From contig NZ_CP019702.2 in NCBI RefSeq assembly GCF_002005205.3, positions 1,430,001 to 1,494,000 of the forward strand: DNA of 64,000 nt, in the 5' to 3' direction. Each line of letters opens with the position of its first letter. Position 1 is the first letter of the stretch. This DNA is from Rhizobium rhizogenes. GTDB taxonomy: Bacteria > Pseudomonadota > Alphaproteobacteria > Rhizobiales > Rhizobiaceae. Made by a program: the position numbers and the translations under genes. Shown here piece after piece: positions 26,284 through 35,130 of this stretch. Under the pieces are notes generated by a model. That model was not told the origin of the DNA and made no database searches. It saw only the letters and a list, made by a program, of their open reading frames with translations.

Positions 26284-26345
26284 TTACAGTCTCCCGATCA
26301 AGATATGGGCTTGGTCTTTGCAGAAATGTGAGGGCTTGGGAACCC

Positions 26346-28328
26346 TCACGCAAGTTTTGCCTCGACTGCGGCGACGACGGCTTCCGCCGTGATGCCGAAG
26401 TGCTTGAAGAGATCCTTCGCCGGCGCAGACGCTCCAAAGGAGTGCATGCCGACGAAAGCACCGTCGGAGCCGATGAAATAATCCCAGCCCTGGCGGATGG
26501 CGGCTTCGATCGCGATCTTGACCGGAGCCTTGCCGATAATGGCGTTGCGATAGGTTTCCGGCTGTTCCTTGAAAAGCTCGAAGCAGGGAACGGAAACGAC
26601 ACGGACGGAAACGCCGTTGTCCTTCAACGTTGCGGCGGCCTTCAGCGCCACTTCGACTTCGGAACCGGAAGCGAAGATCGAAACCTTGGCGTCGCTGGCG
26701 GAAACGAGTTCGTAAGCGCCGTAGGCGGAGAGGTTCTTCTCTTCATATTCCTTGCGCGAGGGGGCAAGATTCTGGCGGGTCAGCGCCAGCGCCGAGGGAC
26801 GGTGCTTCTGTTCCAGCGCCAGCTGCCAGCATTCCGCCGTTTCGGTTTCATCCGCCGGGCGGAAGACGAGCAGGTTCGGAATGGCGCGCAGGGCTGCGAT
26901 CTGCTCCACCGGCTGGTGGGTCGGGCCGTCTTCGCCAACGCCGATGGAATCATGTGTCAGAACGTGGACGACACGGATGCCCATGAGCGCTGCAAGTCGG
27001 ATCGACGGACGGCAATAGTCCGAGAAGATCAGGAAGCCGCCGGCATAGGGGATGAGACCGCCGTGGAGCGCGATGCCGTTCATCGCGGCAGCCATGCCGT
27101 GCTCGCGGATGCCGTAATGCAGGTAACGGCCGGAGAAATCCGTCGGGGTGATGGACTTCATCTGGCTGGTCTTGGTGTTGTTGGACGGCGTCAGGTCGGC
27201 CGAGCCGCCGATCATTTCCGGCAGGACGCCGTTGATGACTTCGAGCGAATCTTCCGAGGCCTTGCGGGTGGCCACAGTCGGGTTGTTTTCGATGATCTTC
27301 TTCTTGAAGGCATCGATGGAGCTGTCGAAGTTGCCGGGCAGGTCGCCGGCGAAGCGGCGCTTGAACTCGGCCTTCTTGCCGGCTTCAGCGGCTTCGAGGC
27401 GGGCTTCCCAGTCCTGGCGGGTCTTGGTGGAGCGCAGGCCGGCGAGACGCCATGCATCCAGCACGTCTTCCGGAACGACGAAAGCTTCGGCTTCCCAGTT
27501 GAGGTGCTTGCGCGCGGCAGCGATTTCTTCGGCGCCGAGCGGGTTGCCGTGAACCTTGTGGGTGCCCTGCTTGTTGGGCGCGCCGAAACCGATCACGGTC
27601 TTGCAGGCGATGAAGGTCGGGCGGTCGGATTTCTGTGCAGCCTCGATGGCGGCCGCAATCGCGTCCGGATCATGGCCATCAACGCGGATGGTGTTCCAGT
27701 GAACGGCCTGGAAGCGGGCGATCTGGTCGGTGCTGTCGGAAAGACCGACTTCACCGTCGATGGTGATGTTGTTGTCATCCCAGAACAGGACGAGCTTGTT
27801 GAGCTTCAGGTGGCCGGCAAGCGCGATGGCTTCGTGGCTGATGCCTTCCATGAGGCAGCCGTCGCCGCACAGCACATAGGTGAAGTGGCTCTGCAGGTCG
27901 GAGCCGAATTCCTCTTCCAGCTTGCGTTCGGCGATTGCCATGCCGACGGCATTGGCGATGCCCTGGCCGAGCGGGCCGGTCGTCGTTTCGATGCCGGTCG
28001 CATGGCCGTATTCGGGATGGCCGGCGGTCTTGGAACCGAACTGGCGGAAACGCTTGATCTCGTCGATCGTCATGTCCTCGTAGCCCGTCAGATAGAGCAG
28101 CGAGTAAAGAAGCATCGAACCGTGGCCTGCCGACAGCACGAAGCGGTCGCGATCCGCCCAGAGCGGCGCCTTGGGATCGAATTTCAGGTAATGGGTGAAG
28201 AGAACGGTGGCGACATCAGCGGCGCCCATCGGCAGGCCGGGATGGCCTGAATTGGCCTTCTCCACTGCATCCATGGCAAGAAAGCGGATCGCATTGGCCA
28301 TCCGGTTGTGTTTGTCGCGAGAAATCAT
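26346..28328 (-). CDS. tkt: Transketolase
   Basis: Thiamine-diphosphate enzyme transferring two-carbon units in the pentose phosphate pathway. The 660-residue protein has the full three-domain layout: [20 protein letters not shown] near the N-terminus, TPP/metal motif [14 protein letters not shown] to [10 protein letters not shown] near 150-190, and the pyrimidine-domain block [19 protein letters not shown] near 410, with [14 protein letters not shown] after it. The start at 28328 ([15 protein letters not shown]) matches the family. It is the first gene of a probable tkt-gap operon. Confidence 0.96.
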   Translation of the reverse strand: MISRDKHNRMANAIRFLAMDAVEKANSGHPGLPMGAADVATVLFTHYLKFDPKAPLWADRDRFVLSAGHGSMLLYSLLYLTGYEDMTIDEIKRFRQFGSKTAGHPEYGHATGIETTTGPLGQGIANAVGMAIAERKLEEEFGSDLQSHFTYVLCGDGCLMEGISHEAIALAGHLKLNKLVLFWDDNNITIDGEVGLSDSTDQIARFQAVHWNTIRVDGHDPDAIAAAIEAAQKSDRPTFIACKTVIGFGAPNKQGTHKVHGNPLGAEEIAAARKHLNWEAEAFVVPEDVLDAWRLAGLRSTKTRQDWEARLEAAEAGKKAEFKRRFAGDLPGNFDSSIDAFKKKIIENNPTVATRKASEDSLEVINGVLPEMIGGSADLTPSNNTKTSQMKSITPTDFSGRYLHYGIREHGMAAAMNGIALHGGLIPYAGGFLIFSDYCRPSIRLAALMGIRVVHVLTHDSIGVGEDGPTHQPVEQIAALRAIPNLLVFRPADETETAECWQLALEQKHRPSALALTRQNLAPSRKEYEEKNLSAYGAYELVSASDAKVSIFASGSEVEVALKAAATLKDNGVSVRVVSVPCFELFKEQPETYRNAIIGKAPVKIAIEAAIRQGWDYFIGSDGAFVGMHSFGASAPAKDLFKHFGITAEAVVAAVEAKLA

Positions 28329-28653
28329 GGCTTTTCCGTCTGTTTCCGGGTGAAAGGAGATAGTTTTACGCAACTATCCAAAAAGCGGGTTGATCCATAG
28401 CAGGTGAGGCAGGCAAGTCAATAAATCCACAGGCAATTGCGGTTCTCTCCGGGAGAAAAAATCGTTTAGAAAATCAGGTGTCACGGCAAAATACGTGCAA
28501 TATATGTCGGCGCTTCTTCGTTCATCCACAGAGCAAAACGCTTCAATGCACTGGTTTGATTGACGGGATGGTAAATCGGGTAATAACCTCATGAATGTTG
28601 GAAAAGCCTGAAACCGGACGATTCGGCCGGTGGCGTGCGAGTTGGAAAAAACG
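28329..28653. other. 325-bp divergent intergenic region between tkt and DUF4164
   Basis: Contains the promoter regions of tkt (minus) and of the DUF4164-zapA unit (plus). AATCGTTTAGAAAAT at 28460-28474 resembles one half of the palindrome before the aldolase gene and may be a shared operator half-site. No gene or RNA is evident. Confidence 0.45.
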
Positions 28654-28926
28654 ATGTCGGCTGAGAAGACCGTACAATCTGCGCTGACGGAGCTGAATGC
28701 TGCCATCACAAATCTCGAAAATGCCATCGATATGCGTATCGAACGGCAAAGGGAGACGGGCGAGATCGATAACGAGGTCAAGCGGGTCCATGTTGACCGC
28801 GCCAGGCTGGCGCAGGAGCTTGACCAGGCTGAGTTTCGCGCCAACCGGCTTGAAGAAGTCAATCGCGAGGTTTCCCGCCGGCTGGTGACGGCGATGGAGA
28901 CGATCCGCGCGGTGCTGGATCGATAG
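28654..28926 (+). CDS. DUF4164 coiled-coil protein
   Basis: A 90-residue, strongly helical protein (ALTELNAAITNLENAIDMRI, RARLAQELDQAEFRANRLEE) of the DUF4164 type found next to zapA in alphaproteobacteria. The heptad pattern predicts a coiled coil. Start at 28654 (MSAEKTVQS) is used; a GTG frame from 28630 is less likely. It lies 10 bases before zapA and may work with it at the division site, an inference from the linkage only. Confidence 0.85.
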   Translation: MSAEKTVQSALTELNAAITNLENAIDMRIERQRETGEIDNEVKRVHVDRARLAQELDQAEFRANRLEEVNREVSRRLVTAMETIRAVLDR

Positions 28927-28936
28927 GAGCGGTTTC

Positions 28937-29314
28937 ATGGCGCAAGTCACTGTTATGATCGATGGCAAGGCCTATCGCATGGCCTGCGAGGCGGGGCAGG
29001 AAGACCATCTGACCGATCTCGCCACGCGTTTTGACCGGTATGTCGGCCATCTCAAGAGCCAGTTCGGTGAAATCGGCGATCTCAGGCTCACCGTCATGGC
29101 CGGCATCATGGTGATGGACGAGCTTTCAGAGATCAACCGCAAGCTCGAGAAGCTGGAGGGGGAGGTTTCATCCCTGTCCCGCAACCGCGACGGCATGGCG
29201 GAGCACAAGGCGAAATCGGACGAGATGGTGGCGCTTGCCATCGGTGATCTCGCCGACCGTCTGAACGGGATCACCGAGAAACTGCTGGCACGGCCGAAGC
29301 CCGCGGCGCATTGA
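28937..29314 (+). CDS. zapA: Cell division protein ZapA
   Basis: A 125-residue FtsZ-ring stabilising protein. The N-terminal VTVMIDGKAYRMACEAGQED and LTDLATRFDRYVGHLK are the ZapA globular domain; RLTVMAGIMVMDELSEI leads into the C-terminal coiled coil. It bundles FtsZ filaments. A GGAG ribosome site precedes the ATG. The gene is followed by 6S RNA, the order seen across alphaproteobacteria. Confidence 0.93.
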   Translation: MAQVTVMIDGKAYRMACEAGQEDHLTDLATRFDRYVGHLKSQFGEIGDLRLTVMAGIMVMDELSEINRKLEKLEGEVSSLSRNRDGMAEHKAKSDEMVALAIGDLADRLNGITEKLLARPKPAAH

Positions 29315-29382
29315 GCGGCCGAAGAGTTCTGAGGCGGCAAAATTTCGCGCCGCACCCTCTGGCGGTTTTCCCTGATCCGTCC

Positions 29383-29388
29383 TATATC
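29383..29388 (+). promoter_or_regulatory. Candidate -10 element of the 6S RNA gene
   Basis: TATATC about 8-10 bases before the predicted 5' end; the -35 region near 29362-29368 is poor. Confidence 0.35.
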
Positions 29389-29395
29389 TTGGATG

Positions 29396-29570
29396 CGTTC
29401 TGCGCTTCCCGACAGGAACCACAATCCCTGGGGCCATACTCGATCCAAAGGGAGCTGTCCCTGGCCAGTCCCGTGGGGCTGGACACACGGTGCCCACCTA
29501 CTTTTGTAGGCACCCAGGATCGTAAATCTCCATCGGTCGCCGTGGATCGCGCTTGAAGTTTCGGGTCAGT
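29396..29570 (+). ncRNA. ssrS: 6S RNA
   Basis: Lies between zapA and the gene cluster ending in 5-formyl-THF cyclo-ligase, the position of 6S RNA in proteobacteria. The sequence folds into arms typical of it: CGATCC (29441-29446) pairs with GGATCG (29517-29522), and a terminal hairpin is built from GGTGCC/GGCACC and CCTAC/GTAGG (29489-29514). Flanking segments supply the closing stem and open bubble. 6S RNA binds sigma70 RNA polymerase and accumulates in stationary phase. Both ends are approximate to about 15 bases. Confidence 0.75.
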
Positions 29571-29768
29571 CCCCGGTTCTTCACCTGAATGTTTTATCGT
29601 CGACAGTTACTTTTCACTGCTGCCGGGCATGGCTTTTTTATATCGCTGTCATTGCAATGGCGGAACAATTGCCTATTATTCGGATTGGTATGTCTGTTAT
29701 GCCCTTTCAAATAAAGGGCGCTGCGGCCAAAACCGCGACGTGCCGTTCAACAGCCCAAAGAGCTAAAC

Positions 29769-31046
29769 TTGTTTACTGAAATTATGATCGTGGTCCTGCT
29801 CACCGTATTGAACGGTGTGCTTGCCATGTCCGAGCTTGCCGTTGTCTCCTCCAGACCGGCGAGGCTGAAGGTGCTTGCCGCGCAAGGCAGCAAAGGTGCC
29901 ACCATGGCGCTTGGCCTTTCTGAAAATCCCGGACGTTTCCTTTCCACGGTGCAGATCGGCATCACGCTGGTCGGCGTCCTGTCCGGTGCGTTTTCCGGTG
30001 CCACGCTCGGCGCCCGGTTCACCGCATGGCTTCTGGAGCAGGGCGTTCCCGATCGTGCCGCCGATGCGATCGGTGTCGGTTCGGTGGTTGTCGCCATCAC
30101 CTATCTGTCGCTGATCGTCGGCGAGCTGGTGCCCAAGCAGATCGCTCTGCGCGATCCTGAAAAGGTCGCCGCCCGGGTCGCACCAACCATGGTGATGCTG
30201 TCGCGGGTCGGTGCGCCGCTGGTCTGGCTGCTCGACAGGTCGGGCAAGGTCGTTCTCGCCCTTCTTGGCCATAGCGGTGAGTCCAACGCGTCGGTGACCG
30301 ACGATGAAATCCGCACGGTTCTGGCCGAGGCCCACAGCGCCGGCGTGATCGAGACCGAGGAATCGGCGATGATCACCGGCGTCATGCGCCTTGCAGACCG
30401 CAATGCGCGCGGCCTGATGACGCCCCGCCGCGATGTGGAAGTAGTGGATATAGAAGACAGCGCGGAGGAAATCCGCGAGCAGCTTCGAGGCACCCAGCGC
30501 TCCCGCCTGCCGGTGCGCAACGGTGCTTCCGATGAAATTCTCGGCGTGCTTTTCGCCAAGGACGCCTTCGACGCGCTGGCCTCCGGCAAGGAGCTCAACA
30601 TCCGCGAGCTTCTGCGTGAGGTTCCGGTCGTATCCGACCTGACGAGCGCCGTGGATGTCATCCAGTCGCTGCGCCGCTCGACGGTGCACATGGTTCTTGT
30701 CTATGACGAGTACGGCCATTTTGAAGGCATCATCAGCTCCGGCGACGTTCTCGAAGCCATAACGGGTGCGTTCCAGGAAGAGGATGACGAAGAACCGGCC
30801 ATGGTCGAGCGTGAGGACGGTTCGTTCCTTGTTGCGGGCTGGATGCCCGCCGACGAATTCGCCGACCGTATGGGCTTCCAGATCGACGAGGATGCCGAGT
30901 TCGAGACCGTTGCCGGTCTGGTTCTGGACGAGTTCCGCCGCCTGCCGGAGCTGGGCGAGCATGTGACCCGCAACGGCTGGCGTTTCGAAGTCATCGATCT
31001 CGACGGCCACCGCATCGACAAGGTGCTTGTGAGCCGGGCCGCCTGA
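29769..31046 (+). CDS. CNNM/CBS-domain membrane protein (CorC/HlyC family)
   Basis: A 425-residue protein. Residues 1-140 form a CNNM transmembrane domain (MSELAVVSSRPARLKVLAAQ, then about three helices to IVGELVPKQIALRDPE); residues about 200-330 are two CBS domains (RGLMTPRRDVEVVDIED, VHMVLVYDEYGHFEGIIS); the C-terminal 90 residues are the CorC/HlyC domain. Relatives are linked to Mg2+/Co2+ export or are called hemolysins, a label I would not trust. The TTG at 29769 has an AAAGAG ribosome site; ATG at 29784 is the alternative. It overlaps the next gene by one base. Confidence 0.87.
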   Translation: MFTEIMIVVLLTVLNGVLAMSELAVVSSRPARLKVLAAQGSKGATMALGLSENPGRFLSTVQIGITLVGVLSGAFSGATLGARFTAWLLEQGVPDRAADAIGVGSVVVAITYLSLIVGELVPKQIALRDPEKVAARVAPTMVMLSRVGAPLVWLLDRSGKVVLALLGHSGESNASVTDDEIRTVLAEAHSAGVIETEESAMITGVMRLADRNARGLMTPRRDVEVVDIEDSAEEIREQLRGTQRSRLPVRNGASDEILGVLFAKDAFDALASGKELNIRELLREVPVVSDLTSAVDVIQSLRRSTVHMVLVYDEYGHFEGIISSGDVLEAITGAFQEEDDEEPAMVEREDGSFLVAGWMPADEFADRMGFQIDEDAEFETVAGLVLDEFRRLPELGEHVTRNGWRFEVIDLDGHRIDKVLVSRAA

Positions 31047-31663
31047 TGGCGGGCGACGTTGCCGAAAAAGCGCGGTTGCGCGGCGAAAGGCTCGCCGCGC
31101 GCGATGCGTTGACACCGGCTGAACGGCAGCAGAAGAGCCGGTCGATGGCGGTCCGTGGTGCTCCCGGCATTTCCTTTGCGCCGGGCGCCGTCATTTCCGG
31201 CTTCATGCCGATCCGTTCCGAGGCTGATATCCGTCCGCTGATGGAAATGTTGCGTGAACGGGGCGGGCGTCTCGCCCTTCCTGTTGTGCTGGACCGTGAA
31301 ACCATTGTCTTCCGCAGCTTTGAGGCGGATACGCCCTTGGTGAAGACCGGTTTCGGCACGACCGGGCCGGGTGAGGATGCCGCTGTTCTCGATCCGGATA
31401 TTCTGCTCGTGCCGCTTTCTGCTTTCGATGGGCGGGGCCAGCGCATCGGCTATGGTGCGGGCCACTATGACCGGGCCATTGCCAGATTGCACGCCAAGGG
31501 CCGGGAGCCTGTTCTCATAGGTGTTGCCTTCGATTGTCAGGAAGTGCCATCCATACCGGCGGAGCCGCATGATGTGTCGCTCCACGCCATTCTGACGGAA
31601 AGCGGCCTGCGCTGGTTTTCCTCCCCGCTATCGACAGTCGATCCGGGGCAAAAGGCGCTTTAG
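31046..31663 (+). CDS. fthC: 5-formyltetrahydrofolate cyclo-ligase
   Basis: Converts 5-formyl-THF with ATP to 5,10-methenyl-THF, clearing an inhibitory folate. The 205-residue protein has the family C-terminal ATP/phosphate motif VPLSAFDGRGQRIGYGAGHY near residues 130-150 and FMPIRSEADI near 55. Its ATG shares a base with the stop of the CNNM gene (TGATG). In many proteobacteria this gene (ygfA) follows 6S RNA directly; here the CNNM gene is inserted between them. Confidence 0.93.
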   Translation: MAGDVAEKARLRGERLAARDALTPAERQQKSRSMAVRGAPGISFAPGAVISGFMPIRSEADIRPLMEMLRERGGRLALPVVLDRETIVFRSFEADTPLVKTGFGTTGPGEDAAVLDPDILLVPLSAFDGRGQRIGYGAGHYDRAIARLHAKGREPVLIGVAFDCQEVPSIPAEPHDVSLHAILTESGLRWFSSPLSTVDPGQKAL

Positions 31664-31734
31664 CACTTTTTAAAAGATGGATTACCCGTTAGAGGGAACG
31701 CAATCTAGAAACATGCGCAAGATCGGGGCGGTGA

Positions 31735-32559
31735 ATGAGGCTTCTTTTTCTCGGAGATATGGTTGGCAAGACCGGACGCACGGCTGTCTGGGAGCAATTG
31801 CCGGGGCTGATTTCCGATCTGAAGCTGGACTTCGTTATCGTCAACGGTGAAAACGCCGCTGGCGGTTTTGGCATTACCGAGGATATCTATCTCGAGACCA
31901 TCAATGCCGGTGCGGATGTGGTGACCACCGGCAACCATGTCTGGGATCAGAAGGAAGCGGTTTCCTTCTGCGAGCGCCACGACCAGTTCCTGCGGCCGGC
32001 CAATTATCCTGACGGCACGCCGGGCAAGGGTTCGGGCATTTTTTATGCCCGCAACGGCGCCCGCGTGCTTGTGGCCAACATCATGGGCCGCGTGTTCATG
32101 CATCCGGAACTCGACGATCCCTTCAAGTCGGCGGAGAGCATTCTTGCCGCCTGCCCGCTGAAGGAGCAGGCCGACGCGATCATTTTCGACTTCCATGCCG
32201 AGGCGACCAGCGAAAAACAGTGTTTCGGCCATTTTGTCGACGGTCGTGCGAGTTTTGTCGTCGGCACCCACACGCATGTCCCGACAGCCGACGCCCAGAT
32301 ATTGAACGGCGGAACAGCCTATATGTCGGATGCCGGCATGTGCGGTGATTATGACAGCTCGCTCGGCATGGAGAAGGAAGAGCCGATCAACCGCTTCATT
32401 TCCAAAATGCCGAAGGGGCGCTTCGAGGCGGCCAGCGGGCCTGCGACGATCTGCGGCGTCGGCGTCGAGATTTCCGATCGCACCGGACTTGCGGAAAAGA
32501 TCGCGCCGCTGCGTATCGGCCCGCGGCTTGCGGAAACGCTTCCGTCCTTCTGGGCTTGA
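31735..32559 (+). CDS. ymdB: YmdB-type metallophosphoesterase
   Basis: A 274-residue cytosolic phosphoesterase. MRLLFLGDMVGKTGRTA carries the first metal aspartate, VNGENAAGGFGI and TTGNHVWDQKE the bridging residues, and FDFHAEATSEKQCFG plus VGTHTHVPTADA the histidine ligands; this is the YmdB/calcineurin-like order. Bacillus YmdB hydrolyses cyclic nucleotides and influences RNA turnover; whether that holds here is unknown. It follows fthC by 71 bases on the same strand. Confidence 0.9.
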   Translation: MRLLFLGDMVGKTGRTAVWEQLPGLISDLKLDFVIVNGENAAGGFGITEDIYLETINAGADVVTTGNHVWDQKEAVSFCERHDQFLRPANYPDGTPGKGSGIFYARNGARVLVANIMGRVFMHPELDDPFKSAESILAACPLKEQADAIIFDFHAEATSEKQCFGHFVDGRASFVVGTHTHVPTADAQILNGGTAYMSDAGMCGDYDSSLGMEKEEPINRFISKMPKGRFEAASGPATICGVGVEISDRTGLAEKIAPLRIGPRLAETLPSFWA

Positions 32560-32575
32560 GCTTGCCGTCGCGCGG

Positions 32576-32603
32576 GTGCTCACAATGACGAGATTGTGAG
32601 CAC
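32576..32603 (+). promoter_or_regulatory. Inverted repeat between ymdB and the MBL-fold gene
   Basis: GTGCTCACAAT (32576-32586) and ATTGTGAGCAC (32593-32603) with a 6-base centre form a perfect 11-bp pair, 17 bases past the ymdB stop and about 77 bases before the next start. With no T-run it could be a factor-dependent terminator or an operator. Confidence 0.5.
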
Positions 32604-32679
32604 TCCCGCCGCTCTTGCAACTGGACGCCCGGCAAAACCTGTCCCATCCTCCGAGCCTTCGCAAGTTCAGGAGAGTGGC

Positions 32680-33522
32680 ATGATGCTGCGCGTGCTAATG
32701 CTTGCAATAACGGGATTGCTCACCTGCGCGGGAGCGACCTTCGCCCAGACGGAAAGCCGCCCGCCCGTCAGCCAGTGCCAGGCGATTGCCCGCAACATTC
32801 CCGGCGTCATGTTCGCCAGTTTCAATCCACCCGGCGTTCAGCTTGCCCAGGCCACCTCTCGGGAAGAGGTGAAGATCAGCTTCGTCGGCCATTCCACCTA
32901 TCTCATCGAAAGCCCCGGCGGTGTGACGATCGCGACCGACTACAATGGTGTCTATCGTCCACCCGTCACACCGACTGTTGTGACGATGAACCGGGCGCAT
33001 TCGACGCACTTCACCCTCAGCCCGGATCCGGCCATTCAATATGTTCTGCATGGCTGGAGCGACGTGCCGGGAGAAAAGGCCGATCACAAGGTTCTGGTGA
33101 ACGATGTCTATATCCGCAATGTTGCGACCGATATCCGCAACCGCTGGGGCGACTACGAGTCCTTTCAGGAAAATGGCAATTCCATTTTCATATTTGAAAT
33201 TGCGGGCCTGTGTATCGGTCACCTCGGCCATCTGCATCACGAGCTGACGGACACGCATTATGCAGAAATAGGCCGGCTGGATGTGCTGATGGTGCCGGTG
33301 GATGGCGGCCTGACCATGGGTGCCGACAGCATGAGCCGCGTGGTCAAGCGCCTGCGTTCCGCGCTGATCCTGCCGATGCACCGTACCGGGGCGCCGCTTG
33401 CGCAGTTCCTGACGATGTTCGGCGAGAGTTTCCAGATTGCCTATGCCGCCGACCCGGTTATCCGGGTTTCGATGAGAAACCTTCCCCGCCAGCCGCAGAT
33501 ACTGGTGCCGAAAGGCATGTAG
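32680..33522 (+). CDS. Exported MBL-fold hydrolase-like protein
   Basis: A 280-residue protein with a signal peptide (residues 1-23, ATFAQ cleavage) and a beta-lactamase-fold domain related to the UlaG-like L-ascorbate lactonase group: VKISFVGHSTYLIESPGG, IATDYNGVY, LCIGHLGHLHHEL and LILPMHRTG. The canonical THxHxDH zinc box is degenerate (RAHSTHFT), so metal binding and activity are uncertain. Start at 32680 has an AGGAGAG site; 32683 is equally possible. Periplasmic location is inferred. Confidence 0.8.
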   Translation: MMLRVLMLAITGLLTCAGATFAQTESRPPVSQCQAIARNIPGVMFASFNPPGVQLAQATSREEVKISFVGHSTYLIESPGGVTIATDYNGVYRPPVTPTVVTMNRAHSTHFTLSPDPAIQYVLHGWSDVPGEKADHKVLVNDVYIRNVATDIRNRWGDYESFQENGNSIFIFEIAGLCIGHLGHLHHELTDTHYAEIGRLDVLMVPVDGGLTMGADSMSRVVKRLRSALILPMHRTGAPLAQFLTMFGESFQIAYAADPVIRVSMRNLPRQPQILVPKGM

Positions 33523-33570
33523 CAGGCGGCGGGCGAGGAAGGCCGGGGGAGCCCGGTGAAACTCTGTCGA

Positions 33571-34074
33571 TCAGGCGAAGGTGAGGTGCTGGCGAACGCC
33601 GACGTCAGGCGTCTTCTCGTCGGATATATTGGCCCTGGCGATTTCCCAGCCGAATTTCAGCGTGCTGTCGGTTGACGCCCATATGTCGGCATCATCGACA
33701 TGAAGGGCCAGCATCGTCAATTGCGGATCGGTCTTGCCGTGCTCGTACCAGGCGGCGGTGACGGAATTCCAGTATTCGTCAATCTTCGTCCTGTCGTCGC
33801 GCGCCTCCAGAATACCGGAGAGGCAGGCGTGATAGTCATGATCCTTGCCGACGAGGCAGAAATGCGCGCGTGAGCCGGATTTCAGCGATTTCACGAGATC
33901 GGTGTCTTTCCTGGAGAAAAACCAGATGGTGTTGGTCCTGGGGTCAGCGTGAGGCGCCATCGGCTGCATATGAGTGTGCAGGCCTTCGAGACCGAGCATT
34001 CCGGCATGGACCGAGTTGATCTCGTCCCAGAGCTGGCGGGCCGGGGCTTCTCTTGCTTCAGTCAGGCTGACCAT
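33571..34074 (-). CDS. Pyridoxamine 5'-phosphate oxidase-like (general stress FMN-binding) protein
   Basis: A 167-residue protein of the split-barrel flavin-binding family: HMQPMAPHADPRTNTIWFFS and SRAHFCLVGKDHDYHACLSG are the FMN-barrel strands, with WNSVTAAWYEHGKTDPQLTM after. Members related to Bacillus general stress protein 26 bind FMN or F420; catalytic role is unknown. It is not PdxH. The start at 34074 (MVSLTEARE) is used; the open frame to 34176 adds arginine-rich sequence without homology. It converges on the MBL-fold gene. Confidence 0.82.
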   Translation of the reverse strand: MVSLTEAREAPARQLWDEINSVHAGMLGLEGLHTHMQPMAPHADPRTNTIWFFSRKDTDLVKSLKSGSRAHFCLVGKDHDYHACLSGILEARDDRTKIDEYWNSVTAAWYEHGKTDPQLTMLALHVDDADIWASTDSTLKFGWEIARANISDEKTPDVGVRQHLTFA

Positions 34075-34270
34075 ATGTTCTCTCCTTCCGGTTTCACGTC
34101 GCGGGGGAGAGAAATCATGCCTTCTTCCACCGCGTTCATGATCAGAACGAGAAGCGGATAAATCAGTTCCTTTCATTGTTCGCGGAAGAGAAAGCGCCTG
34201 CGGGCTTGAACGATGGGCCTATCGCACTTATAAGGCCCGCAATCTCCAAATTACGACAATCAGGTTTTCC

Positions 34271-35017
34271 ATGGCTGGTCATTCACAGTTCAAGAACATC
34301 ATGCACCGCAAGGGCAAGCAGGACTCAGTACGGTCCAAAATGTTTTCCAAGCTTGCGCGTGAAATCACCGTTGCGGCAAAAACGGGCATGCCCGACCCGA
34401 ACATGAACCCGCGCCTGCGTCTGGCGATCCAGAACGCCAAGGCCCAGTCCATGCCGAAGGACAATATCGAGCGTGCGATCAAGAAGGCCGCCGGTGCGGA
34501 TGGCGAGAACTATGATGAAGTCCGCTACGAGGGTTACGGCCCGGGTGGCGTCGCCGTCATCGTCGAGGCTCTGACCGACAACCGCAACCGTACCGCCTCC
34601 AACGTGCGCTCCATCTTCACCAAGGCCGGTGGTGCGCTTGGCGAAACCGGCTCCGTTTCCTTCTCCTTCGACCGCGTCGGCGAAATCTCCTACAAGGCTG
34701 AAGTCGGCGATGCCGACAAGGTCATGGAAGCCGCCATCGAGGCCGGCGCCGACGATGTCGAATCTTCCGAAGATGGTCACACCATCATTTGCGGTTTCGA
34801 AGCGATGAACGAGGTTTCCAAGGCGCTGGAAGGCGTGCTGGGCGAAGCCGAAAGCGTCAAGGCCATCTGGAAGCCGCAGAACACGGTGCCGGTGGATGAG
34901 GAAAAGGCGCAGTCGCTGATGAAGCTCATCGACAATCTCGAAGACGATGACGACGTGCAGAACGTCTATTCCAACTTCGAAGTGTCCGAAGAAATTCTCG
35001 CCAGGCTTTCCGCCTGA
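34271..35017 (+). CDS. yebC: YebC/PmpR-family transcriptional regulator
   Basis: A 248-residue protein opening [20 protein letters not shown], the YebC/TACO1 hallmark, followed by [20 protein letters not shown] and [19 protein letters not shown]. Family members have been described both as DNA-binding regulators and as ribosome-associated factors easing proline-rich translation. The gene is often near ruvC in other bacteria; here ruvCAB lies 4 kb downstream. A strong terminator follows. Confidence 0.94.
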   Translation: MAGHSQFKNIMHRKGKQDSVRSKMFSKLAREITVAAKTGMPDPNMNPRLRLAIQNAKAQSMPKDNIERAIKKAAGADGENYDEVRYEGYGPGGVAVIVEALTDNRNRTASNVRSIFTKAGGALGETGSVSFSFDRVGEISYKAEVGDADKVMEAAIEAGADDVESSEDGHTIICGFEAMNEVSKALEGVLGEAESVKAIWKPQNTVPVDEEKAQSLMKLIDNLEDDDDVQNVYSNFEVSEEILARLSA

Positions 35018-35032
35018 CGTTTCATGTTTCAT

Positions 35033-35070
35033 AAAAAGCCCCGGCAGCGATCCGCTCCGGGGCTTTTTTT
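35033..35070 (+). terminator. Intrinsic terminator of yebC
   Basis: AAAAAGCCCCGG (35033-35044) pairs with CCGGGGCTTTTT (35057-35068), with further T. Confidence 0.88.
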
Positions 35071-35130
35071 GTCGAGAGCACTATCAAGGATAGGTGGCAC
35101 CCGGTTTCCCGTCCGGAATGCCTGAAAACG

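Noticed and set aside
26328..28250. 640-residue plus-strand frame opposite tkt
   Set aside because: Shadow of transketolase; open only because of GC-rich third positions in the real gene.
32576..32603. lac operator
   Set aside because: Partial sequence resemblance only; no lac genes nearby.
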